DNA from: Heterohyrax brucei
Lineage: Eukaryota; Chordata; Mammalia; Hyracoidea; Procaviidae
Direction: 5' to 3'
Length of the DNA: 64,000 nucleotides
Assembly (NCBI GenBank): GCA_028571685.1
Contig: CM053143.1
Location: 151,770,329-151,834,328 of the forward strand
The notes beneath the pieces are model-generated. The model was not told where the DNA came from, searched no databases, and saw only the letters and a list, made by a program, of their open reading frames with translations. A program made the position numbers and the translations under genes. Position 1 is the first letter of the stretch, and each line of letters opens with the position of its first letter. Shown in pieces: positions 55,443-64,000 of this stretch.

Positions 55443-55650
55443 ATCCCTGGTGGTGCAGTAGTTAAGTGCTCAGTGGCTAACCTAAAGGTCTATGGTTAAA
55501 CCCACTAGCCTCTCAACAGGAGAAAGATATGGCAGTCTGTTTCCTTAAAGATTACAGCTTAGAAAATCCTATGAGACAGTTCTATTCTGTTCTATAGAGT
55601 CACTATGAGTCAGAATCAACTGGATAGCAGTGGGTTTGGTTTAGTTCTTG
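55443..55650 (+). mobile_element. AfroSINE, variant with extra central module
   Basis: Head AGATCCCTGGTGGTGCAGTAG, then an additional module absent from standard copies (CTCTCAACAGGAGAAAGATA, TTTCCTTAAAGATTACAGC) before the usual AGTTCTATTCTGTTC and TATGAGTCAGAATCAACTGG. The 63357-63465 copy shares the module's end, so it is a separate subfamily. Confidence 0.88.
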
Positions 55651-56094
55651 GGTAAGTAAGCTTAGGTGCACTGAGATTTTAACTGCACGCTGAAGGGTTG
55701 GGGAGAGCTGTCTCTGTGCTGCCATTGAATCTGCCCCACCCCTCTACACCCATAATGGGACTACACAATATCGATATCTACCACTGAAATAAAGGTCCTG
55801 CTGAGTTCCAATCTAGAAGATAATCTTTATAAGAGTATTCTGTGCACCAACCTGTAGCCAACCTGAAACTTACAAGAAAATATAGCTTCTCAGGATCTGC
55901 CAAAACTAGATGAAAACTATGAGGGTGGTCCCTAGGCAGCCCTACACCCTCTTGATTTCAGATTTTTACCTTGAACCAAGCCCTGAGGTTGCTGGACTAG
56001 TGGGGGTAGAAATAGACTGTGAAGGGATGTTATTGAATAGGATCTCCACCCACCACTCTTTTTCCTTTTTCATTCCATTTGCTGTGGAGTGGTG
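55651..56094. other. unassigned interval
   Basis: Possibly single-copy; part of the open frame 55910-56251 runs through here and into the SINE, with no recognisable domain. Confidence 0.5.
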
Positions 56095-56250
56095 GTCCCA
56101 TGTGTGTCTGAGGAGACCCGTGCTCCACACGGTTTTTAATGGCTGGTTTTCCGAAAGTCAATTGCTATGCTTTTCCTTTGAGGTGTCTCTGTGCGGCCTC
56201 AAATCTTTTCAGTCCAGCATGTTAACTGTTATGCCACCCAGGGACTTTTG
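56095..56250 (-). mobile_element. AfroSINE, longer-body variant
   Basis: Antisense: GTCCCATGTGTGTCTGAGG, TTTTTAATGGCTGGTTTTCC, CTTTGAGGTGTCTCTG and head TTAACTGTTATGCCACCCAGG. Confidence 0.75.
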
Positions 56251-56449
56251 AATTTACTGGAAAATGCTCTGGAAAAAACAGAAAAATATGGTTTACCCCA
56301 AAGCATAAATCAGAATTGGAGAAAACATGCTGATGGAGGAAGGAACTGTAGCAACACTGTCATGTCGGTGGTTAGATTAAGGAATCAGAACCGAAGCAAT
56401 GGAAACACCATGTAACAGTTTATTCAATGAAAAATTCAGCCGTCTAATC

Positions 56450-57218
56450 CGGTATTGTGGTTGGTAAGTGTCCTAGTCACCTGGTACTGCTCTAACGGAA
56501 AATACCATGAGTGGAAGGTTTCATGTAGAGAAGCTTTTATTGTCTCAGTCCTGTAGGCTACAAATCCATTTACAAATTGTAAGTCCATTCAGTAGAATTT
56601 ATCACAGTCTAGTAGGCTGAGTCCACATCCAGTGAGAGCATCTCGGCACAGGAACCTCAGGTCCAAAGGACATGCTCTGCTCTTGGTGCTTCTCTCTCGG
56701 TGGTATGAGGTTCCCAACTTCCTCTGCTCACTTCTCTCCCTTATATCCCACAAGCTTGGGTCCTGCCTCACTAACACAACTGCAAACCATTCTTCATCAT
56801 CAGTATCACAGAGGCAGGATTCATAACACATGGGAGGAAGGGCACCATGTTAGAACACCAAACCAATTCAAATCAACACATACATTTTTGGGGGGACACA
56901 GTTCAATCCATGACAGTAAGTAAAATCAAGTAGGTTCTGACTTGTCATGACCCTGTGTACAACAGTTCAAAACACTGCCTAGTCCTGTGTCGTCCTCTGA
57001 TTGTTGTTCTGTTTGAGCCCATTGTTGCAGCTACTGTGTTAATCCGTGTCACAGAGGATCTTTTTCTTGGACTCTCTACTGAGCATGATGTCCTTCTCCA
57101 GGAACTGATCCCTCCTGAAAACATGTCCAATGTATGTGAAATGAATTTTGTCATCCTCAGTTCTAAGGCATAGTCTGGCTGTTTACATCTTCCAAAACAG
57201 ATTTGGTTGTTCATCTAA
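56450..57218 (-). mobile_element. RTE (BovB-type) 3' end, split by an LTR
   Basis: Antisense RTE tail at 56450-56468, then after the LTR 56916-57218: CATGACCCTGTGTACAACAG, CACTGCCTAGTCCTGTG, CATGATGTCCTTCTCCAGG, TCCCTCCTGAAAACATGTCC, CTTCCAAAACAGATTTGG. Non-coding. Confidence 0.82.
56469..56915 (-). mobile_element. ERVL-MaLR-like solo LTR with perfect 5-bp TSD
   Basis: Antisense: TGTCCTAGTCACCTGGTAC at the left, GAGAAGCTTTTATTGTCTC, and right edge CACAGTTCAATCCATGACA. GTAAG flanks it at 56464-56468 and 56916-56920. Non-coding. Confidence 0.93.
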
Positions 57219-57239
57219 CCCAGAAAAAAAAATTTTTTT

Positions 57240-57398
57240 AACTAAAAATCCATTTCATCAAGTTGATTTTGACATATAGTGACCCTATAGGAGAGAGTGG
57301 AATTGCCCTATAGGATTTCTGGGGAGCAGCTAGTGGATTTGAACTGTTAATTTTTTGGAGGGCAGCCGAGCTCTTAACCACTACACCACTACGGCTCC
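57240..57398 (-). mobile_element. AfroSINE
   Basis: Antisense: TCAAGTTGATTTTGACATAT, GTGACCCTATAGGAGAGAGT, TAGTGGATTTGAACTG and head CTCTTAACCACTACACCACT. Confidence 0.92.
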
Positions 57399-58011
57399 CT
57401 CCTATCCCGTAGCTCCATTAAATCATCACTTTTCAATTATAGCTATTTGTTGCACATGTTAAGTGATCCACAGGTGAAAAGTTCAGCTTGCTGTGCATTA
57501 ATTACCTACAGACCCATCTAGTATTTCTAGTTTTTTTGTATTTGTGAAATGACAGTAAAATGGGGGAAAAAAATTTATCTTGTTTTTGCTTACTTTAAAA
57601 AGAAATATTTCTATGTGACACAAACAGAGTTTGCTGTGCAGCTGGAATTGCCTATCAGATTAATGGCTTATTTAAATTTTTATGTAGGAGATAGTGGGTA
57701 AAGAAGCTTTCATAAAAACAAGAGCACTGGCTTCTGGCCCTAATACTTTCCCTGCTTAAACCAATTACATGCTTATGCAAGGGCTTGTATTTTGCCCTGC
57801 ATGATTCCTCACCTTATGTAATGTGGAGACTACAGAAAGAAATGAAAGAGGTGGGGGAAGAGGGAAAATCTGTATGAAGTTTTCTGAGTTTACTGGAAAG
57901 TCTAGTAGATATTTTACCATTGTAAAATACTTTTAAAAAATGTATGCTACTACTTAATTTGCCTTGCAAATAGTGAGTGCTTACTGATTTGGATTTGCTT
58001 GAAGTTGGAAT
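57399..58011. other. unassigned AT-rich interval
   Basis: No repeat family or coding segment that I can support; minus-strand frames at 57814-58132 lack motifs. Confidence 0.5.
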
Positions 58012-58122
58012 ACCAAAACTCATTGCCACTGACTCTATTCCTACTCATAGTGACCATATGGGACAGAGTAGAGTTTGTAAGGAGCAGCAGTGGATTCAAA
58101 CTGCCAATCTTTTGATTAGCCT
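58012..58122 (-). mobile_element. AfroSINE, truncated
   Basis: Antisense: CCAAAACTCATTGCCACTG, CTCATAGTGACCATATGGG, GTGGATTCAAACTGCCAATC, TTTTGATTAGC. The distal tRNA-like head is missing and a short internal deletion is present. Confidence 0.85.
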
Positions 58123-58489
58123 TGCATTTCAAAACACTTTCTATGAATTATCTAGTCAACTAAGTGTTATTAGTACTTTTATGTTTATTTTGTTGATTGA
58201 CAGCCAAAATCATGATAGGTGTGATAGTTTGCCAAAGTCAGGAATTTTGTTCTGTGTGTTCCTCCACAAGGGGATATAGAGAATCTATGTACTGCCATAT
58301 ACTTGGGTCTAAACTAGGGCTTGATGCATAGCAAAGTCTTTAAAAATATTCAATGATAGGAGATAAGGCCAACTAGCAAATCTTCAAAGTAATTGTGTGC
58401 TTTTTAAAAATAGTGTTAGGTAACAATTTACAGAGCCAATTAGCCAATTAATGAGAACATTAGGCAATTAATACACATAATGTTTTATA
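58123..58489. other. unassigned interval
   Basis: No repeat family or coding segment that I can support. Confidence 0.5.
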
Positions 58490-60300
58490 ACACTGGTTGC
58501 CAACCTGGCACTTTGCCAATGTTCTCTTTCTAGGCTTTGGGGTCCCCAATTCCATTCATAGGATTTTCCTGTTCCGTCCTACCATCTTCTCCTAGCCCTC
58601 TAGCTGGTTACTCGTTTCATCTCCTATATACGGTTGAGCAATATCATTATTGTTTGTTTTATGGGCCTGTCTAATCTTTGACTGAAGAATGAGCCTCAAG
58701 AGGGACTTCATTACTGCGTTAAAAGGGTGTCAGAAAGCCCTACTGTGAGGGTTTCTCTAGTCTCTGTCTAACCTGTGAGTCTGGTATTTTTTCCCTGAGG
58801 TTAAATTTTGTTCTGTATTTCTCTCCAGTTCTGTCTGGGGTCTTCTCACATGATCCCTATCAGAGCAGTTGGCAGTAGCAGCCAGGGACCATCTAACTGT
58901 GCTGGACTCAGTCTGGTGGACGTTGAGGTGGCTGTTGGCATTAGTCCTTTGGACTAATCTTTCCATTATATCTCCTCCTCTTTACTCTCTCTTGCTCCAG
59001 ATGGGGTGAGACCAGGAAACTTACCACAGATAGCCACTCACAAGCTTTTAAGAGCCTAGATGCTACTCACCAAACTAGATCATAGAACACTTTTTTTGTA
59101 AACTATGTTATGTCAATTGGAGCCAGATGTCCCATGAGACCGCAGTCCAAAGCCCTGAGCCCAGTAACTTAGTCCCTCCAGAAATTCAGTTGTGCCTATA
59201 AAGATTCTATGACTTAAGGAGAGTGAAGAACATCAAAGATTCAAGGAAAATATAAGCCCAAGAGACAGAATGGGCCACAAAAACCAAAGACTCCATCAGC
59301 CTGAGACCAGAAGAACTAGATGGTGTCCAGCTGTCATCAATGATATCCTTGACAGGGAGCCCAACAGAAAATTCCTGAATGAGTGGGAGAAAATGGTGTG
59401 CAGAACTCAAATTCTAGTAGAAAAAAGACCAGACCTGATGGTCTAACTGAGACTAGAGGAACTTCGGAATACATGGCATGTTGGACTCTTTGTGTTAGCC
59501 TGGAACTAAAACTGCTCTGGAAGTCAACTCTTTAGACAAAGAGTAGACTAGACTGTAAGACATAAACTGATACTGGTGCAGAGTGTACTTCTTGGATCCA
59601 GTGGATGCATGAGACTAAATGGGCAGCTCCTGTCCAGAGGCGAGATGAGAAGGCAGAAGGGGACAGGAGCTGGTTGAACGCACATGGGAAATATAGGGTA
59701 GAAAGGAGGTGTGGACTGTCACAGTATGTGGAGAGCAACTAGCGTCACATAACAATGTGTGTATAACTTGTTGCATGAGCAACTGACATGAACTATGCAC
59801 TTTTACTGAAGGGATGACTGGACCTAGCATTGTGTACTGCCCTACCCTTTGCAACAGTTACCACTTATCTATTATCTCCCTCATTTTCCACTCCCTACTC
59901 CACTCTTCTCACAACCATCGAAGATTGTTTCTTTCCATTTGTAAACGTTTTCATGACCTTTTGTAATATTGTTCTTATAGAGTGTTTGTTCCTTTGTGAT
60001 TGCCTTATTTCACTCAGCATAATGCCCTCCAGCTTCATCGATGACTTGAAATATTGCTGAGATTCGTTGCTGTTCTTTATCATTACATAGTTCCATTGGT
60101 TGTATGATAGTTTGCTTATCCATTCATCTCTCGATGACTATTTCCATTTTTTGCTGTTATAAATAATGCTGCAGTGAACGTTGGAGTGCATATGTCTATT
60201 CATGTGACATCTCTTATTTCTGTAGGATATGTTCCGAGAAGTGGGATTGCTGGGTCACATGGTATTTCTATTTCTAGCTTTTAAAGCAAATTACATATCA
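58490..60300 (-). mobile_element. L1 3'UTR and ORF2 end, antisense, split
   Basis: Antisense L1: 58490-59205 (3'UTR: AATATCATTATTGTTTG, ATGGGCCTGTCTAATCTTTG, CTCACAAGCTTTTAAGAGCC) and 59816-60300 (ORF2 end, TTTATCATTACATAG, CATTCATCTCTCGATGAC, TGCTGCAGTGAACGTTGG). A sense L1 3'UTR lies between. Non-coding. Confidence 0.8.
59206..59815 (+). mobile_element. L1 3'UTR, sense, inside an antisense L1
   Basis: GAGTGAAGAACATCAAAGAT, GAGACCAGAAGAACTAGATG, GAAGTCAACTCTTTAGAC, AGGGGACAGGAGCTGG, GAGAGCAACTAGCGTCACAT. Same 3'UTR type as 17256-17975. Much of it is the inverted complement of 58690-59010. Confidence 0.8.
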
Positions 60301-60369
60301 TTTTCAAAAGTATTATACAGCTAAGGTAGTCAAAACAGCCTGGTACTGGTATAATGACAGAAACATAGA

Positions 60370-60837
60370 TGGTTTTAGGATGGGTTCTGTAAAGAAGCAA
60401 AACCAGTAAAATGCGTAAATATGGACATAGAAAGAGATTTATACCAACCAAATGGTTCAGACAGCAGGGCTCTGGGCCACGGTCTGCAGAGACCAACAAA
60501 TCCTGTGTTTGGCAGGCAGAACATCAGGTAAACTTCTAGATCAAGTTCCAAGAACCAGAGGTTAGACCAACAGAAGGTAGCTGCAGAATACACAGTGAGC
60601 AAAAGCCTGACAGCCTTGCCAGAAAGGCCATTGATATTGGATGCAGATGATACCCCCGAGGACACTCCCTTTTGACCAACTGGCTGCTCACAGCAAATTC
60701 TGTCACAGAGGTGATCACATTATATCAGATCTACTATGGAAGTGGTTACATCATTACACAACTGCCAAAGGACATCATAATGACCAAGTAACTGTGTAGC
60801 ATTGCCCAGCCAAACTGACACAACCTTAACATTCACA
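60370..60837 (-). mobile_element. second LTR-like family, antisense
   Basis: Left: GATGGGTTCTGTAAAGAAGC, AAAACCAGTAAAATGCG; right: AACTGACACAACCTTAACAT, TCACA, the complement of the start TGTGA.TGTTAA seen at 41076. Inside an L1. Minus-strand frames here (60281-60718) are spurious. Confidence 0.7.
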
Positions 60838-61427
60838 CAGACAAATGCAACAGAATTGAGAATTAAGGCAAATTCATCCAACTATGGATTCTTGATCTTT
60901 GACAAAAGGTTAAGGCTCCTTACAGGGAGAAAAAATATCTTTCAAAAAATGGTCCTAGCAAAACTAGATATCCTTTTGAATAAAAGTGAAGCAGGATCCG
61001 TACCTCATGCCCTAAACAAATATTAACTCAAAATGAAACAGAGACCTAAATGTAAAACCTAGAATTGTAAAGTCCATAAAAGGAAACACAGGGACAATGT
61101 TAAGGGCTCTAATTTGTAGCATAAATAGAATATCAAACACATGTAAAAAGGTACAAACTTCAGAAGATAAATTAGATAAGTGGGACTTGTGAAAATTAAA
61201 TGTTATGCTCATCAAAAAACTTGTCCAAGAGAGGAAAACCTACAGGATGGAAAAATATTTGGCAATGACATATCTGTTAAAGGTTTAATCTCTAAAACAT
61301 ACAGAAAACTTCAACAACTCAACAGTAAAAACATAAGCATCCAAATCACTAAATGGACAAATAATTGAAAAAACACTTCACCAAAGAGGACATTCAGATG
61401 GCCAACAAATACATGATACGTGATAAA

Positions 61428-61470
61428 GCTAAGTGCTGTCCAGTCGAGTCGAATCTGACTCACGGCGATG
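61428..61470 (-). mobile_element. tail-only AfroSINE insertion
   Basis: AAGCTAAGTGCTGTCCAGTC, GAGTCGAATCTGACTCACGG is the complement of an AfroSINE 3' end only. It interrupts L1 sequence that resumes with ATGCTCATCTAATTAGTC. The TSD is weak (ACGTGAT / ACGGCGAT). Confidence 0.7.
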
Positions 61471-61489
61471 CTCATCTAATTAGTCATTG

Positions 61490-61592
61490 GTCTTACTGTT
61501 GTTAGGTGCCACTGAGTTGGTCTCAACTTGCAGCGACTCTGTGTATAACAGAATGAAACACTGCCTGGTCCTGTGTGATATTCACAATCATT
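61490..61592 (-). mobile_element. RTE 3' end, very short
   Basis: TTACTGTTGTTAGGTGCCAC, TGAGTTGGTCTCAACTTGC, ACACTGCCTGGTCCTGTGTG: the last 100 bases of an RTE, antisense, inside the L1. Confidence 0.88.
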
Positions 61593-63244
61593 GTTTTTTA
61601 ATGTCATTAGCCATTAAAGAGATGCAATAAAACTCATGATGAAATACTATCTCACCCTTGTATGGATGGCACTAATTAAAAATTTTGAAAATAATATATG
61701 CTGATGAGGTTATGCATATACTACTGATGGGAATATAAAATGGTACAACTACTCTGGAAAAAAAATATGACACTTCCTTAAAAAGCTACAAATGGAAACA
61801 TCACGTGATCCAGAATCCCATTCATAGGAGTATATCCTAGAGAAATAAAAGCCATCACAAGAATAGACATATGCACACCCATGTTCATTGCAGCATAATT
61901 CACAATAGCAAAAGGATGGAAAAAACCTAAGTGCCCATTAACAGATGATGAATAAAGAAATTGTGGTGTATGTAGAGGAATACTGCACAATAACAAAGAA
62001 CAATGATGAATCCGTGAAACATCTCACAACATGGATGAATCTGAAGGACATGATGCTAAGTAAGATAGATCAATTGTAAAAGGACAAATATTGTTGGAGA
62101 CTACTATTATAAAAATTCAAAGAAAAAAAGTTTTACACGCAGGAAGAAACAATCCTCAATAGCTCCCATGGAAGGGAGGGTGGGGAAAGGAAATCACCGA
62201 CTAAATAGTAGATGATGGTTAACTCGGTGATGAGAAAGACAATACACAATACAGGGTAAGTCAGCACAACGTGACCAAGGCAAAGGAAGACATTTAGAGA
62301 AGCGCAAGGGGGAAAACAAAACAGGCAACCTGTGATAAATACTACTGCACATACAACCCTACAACAACAGTAAAAACATACAGTAACTTACAAGCAGATA
62401 CATATGCAGATTCCTGAGCTGAACAGGGTAAGGAGGACACACAGGCGTACATCCATGTACCCGTGCAGGTTAGGCTGTGGGTATTTTTACATATATATTT
62501 GTATGTATAGTATGTATATTCATATACGTATGTGTAACAGAGCACAGAGAGGACACAATCATGCAAGTTTCCTATATACATCCAAATATCTTGAAGGACC
62601 AAGTAACTGGGACTAAGAGCTAAGGACCATGGTTTCAAGAGACATCTAGGTCAATTGGCACAACATAGTTCATAAAGAAAAAGTTCTATATACTAGTTTT
62701 GTGTCTTAAAAATCTTGCCAGTGGCCATTTAAGATACACCTATTTGTCCCATTCTGTCTGGCACCAAGGAGAATGAAGAAAAACAAAGACACAAGGAAAA
62801 TATTAGTCAGAAGAACTAATGTACAGACCACAGTCTCTGCCAGCCCAAGCTCAGAACTGGATGGTGCCCAGCTGCCATCATGGACCACTCTGATGGGGAT
62901 CACAATAGAGGGTCCCCAAAAGAGCAGGAGAAAAATGTAGAGCAAAGTTCAAATTTATGAAACAAGTAACTCACGTGAGGAACATGCTTCTTAGATCAAT
63001 TAAGTATACCAGTCCAGACGATTGACACCTACTCAAAAGCAAAGACAAGAAGGCAGGAAGGGAAATGACATCAGGACAAATGGAAATGGGGATTCTAGGG
63101 TGAGATGGGGAGACTGCTGTCACTTTGTGGAGATTCCAACCAACATCACAAAATATAACATTTTGTGTATAAATTTGTAAATGAAAAACTAACATACTCT
63201 GTAAATTTTCACCTAATGCACAATAAAATTAAAAAACAAAAACA

Positions 63245-63760
63245 ATGAAGAAACACCATCAAAGTTCTAAGAGAATATAAACCTGTCCAAGCTATCAATC
63301 AAATATGAAGGCAGAATAAAGATATTTTCAGACATGCAAAAGAAAAAAGACAAGCCTGGAAATCTGCTTCCGGAAGGTCACAGCCTTGAAAATCGAATGG
63401 AGCAGTTCTCCTCCAGACAGACAGTGTCACCATGAGTCAGAAGTAACTTAACAGCAACTAACAACAGCAGCAACATTCATATAGTGGAATATCGCACAGG
63501 GAAAAAAAAAAACACAAACCTCCTACTCTTACACACAACAACATGTGTGACTCTCAAAGACAGCAGTGGACAGAAGCCAGACGCAAGAGTATCTACCGAA
63601 TGGTTCTGCCTATTTTGAGCTGAAGAACAGACAAACCTGTTGTTCTAAGCTTATAAAAGTGGTTTTCTTGGCTGAGAGGATTATTGACTTAGAAGACACA
63701 TAAGGCAATTTTCAGTGATTTGGGGAAAGTTTTAAGTCTTGGTCTAAATGGCGGTTACAT
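63245..63760 (+). mobile_element. older L1 fragment split by an AfroSINE
   Basis: AATAAAGATATTTTCAGACA (63320), then after the SINE CACACAACAACATGTGTGAC and GGACAGAAGCCAGACGCAAG resemble old L1 ORF2-end/3'UTR sequence. Decayed, non-coding. Confidence 0.5.
63357..63465 (+). mobile_element. AfroSINE, variant, 3' part
   Basis: CTGCTTCCGGAAGGTCACAG, CCTTGAAAATCGAATGGAGC, ACCATGAGTCAGAAGTAAC and a tail with AACAACAG. It matches the extra module of the 55443 variant. The head is missing. Its ACTAACAACAGCAG tail is RTE-like. Confidence 0.78.
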
Positions 63761-63770
63761 GGATATATTT

Positions 63771-63938
63771 AAACAAACAAACAAAGAAACAAGCTCATTG
63801 TCATTAAGTCGGTTCTCATGGCGACCCTATAGGACAGAGCAGAACTGCCTAATTGCATTTCCAAGGAGCAGCTGGTAGATTTGAACCACCAACCTTCTAG
63901 TTAGCAATAGAGTTCTTAACCACTGTGCCCCCAGGGAT
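63771..63938 (-). mobile_element. AfroSINE
   Basis: Antisense: (CAAA)n tail, GTCATTAAGTCGGTTCTCAT, GGCGACCCTATAGGACAGAG, GTAGATTTGAACCACC and head CTTAACCACTGTGCCCCC. Confidence 0.94.
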
Positions 63939-64000
63939 ATATGCATATGTAAACATTAACTGAGCTGTATGTCCAGGATTTGTGAGTTTTACTGTATGTA

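Larger units (their letters stand above)
60305..63240 (+). mobile_element. L1, 5'-truncated, ORF2 end and 3'UTR, carrying inserts
   Basis: TAGTCAAAACAGCCTGGTAC (60330), CTATGGATTCTTGATCTTTG, CTGTTAAAGGTTTAATCTC, then decayed ORF2 end (GGAAACATCACGTGATCCAG) and 3'UTR: G-rich GAAGGGAGGGTGGGG at 62172, TTCAAGAGACATCTAGGTCA, CATTTAAGATACACC, GGAAATGGGGATTC and TAAATTTTCACCTAATGCAC. Insertions at 60370-60837, 61428-61470 and 61490-61592. No intact ORF. Confidence 0.8.

Noticed and set aside
1-64000. CRISPR arrays, operons, phage or plasmid elements
   Set aside because: No regularly spaced direct repeats with unique spacers, no ribosome-binding-site/ORF clusters; SINE and LINE content is mammalian nuclear.

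Overview
The window is nuclear DNA from a placental mammal, almost certainly an afrotherian and most likely an elephant or close relative. The diagnostic signal is about two dozen full or partial AfroSINEs: tRNA-derived heads with a box-B-like GTTCGAATCC, then a body ending near GAGTCGGAATCGACTCGACGGCA. With them come RTE (BovB-type) LINEs sharing the same 3' tail, afrotherian-type L1s with long 3'UTRs, and many copies of one ERVL-MaLR-like LTR. There is no bacterial, phage or organellar character. Family names rest on my recognition of consensus motifs; no database was searched. Boundaries are usually good to 5-30 bases, and are base-exact only where a target-site duplication (TSD) is quoted.

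I find no functional protein-coding gene, host exon set or structural RNA gene. The open frames are pieces of L1 ORF1/ORF2, RTE endonuclease/reverse transcriptase and mariner transposase, all broken, or frames through LTRs and simple repeats. The window is intergenic or deep intronic.

Layout. 1-11 kb: RTE 3' ends, MaLR LTRs with SINEs inside them, an unassigned 189-bp palindrome (8512-8700) and an internally deleted RTE (8985-9820). 11-18 kb: RTE middle fragments, L1 3'UTRs, an ancient repeat cut by an LTR and a SINE, and a (CA)30 tract. 18-24.5 kb: an old plus-strand L1 carrying a younger L1 (18732-20301) and an LTR. 25.1-28.7 kb: a nearly complete decayed RTE with two L1 3' ends inserted. 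29.1-30.9 kb: the best-preserved L1 coding remnant. 31-36.5 kb: mostly single-copy sequence, MIRs and AfroSINEs. 36.5-39.8 kb: an RTE holding an LTR, an L1 piece, a 38-bp SINE tail and a palindromic mariner. 40-43.3 kb: L1 fragments in both orientations and an LTR. 44.85-53.9 kb: an old minus-strand L1 split by a full-length (about 7.2 kb) inactive L1 whose 5'UTR holds two 246-bp tandem units. 54-64 kb: more LTRs, RTE ends, AfroSINEs and L1s, including L1 3'UTRs in opposed orientation.

The elements relate as a transposition ecosystem. L1 and RTE are the autonomous machines, AfroSINEs look like RTE-dependent passengers (shared 3' end), and the LTRs and mariner are independent lineages. Nesting with TSDs gives a relative chronology. 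I did not find an undescribed functional system; the most unusual items are structural and are listed as findings.
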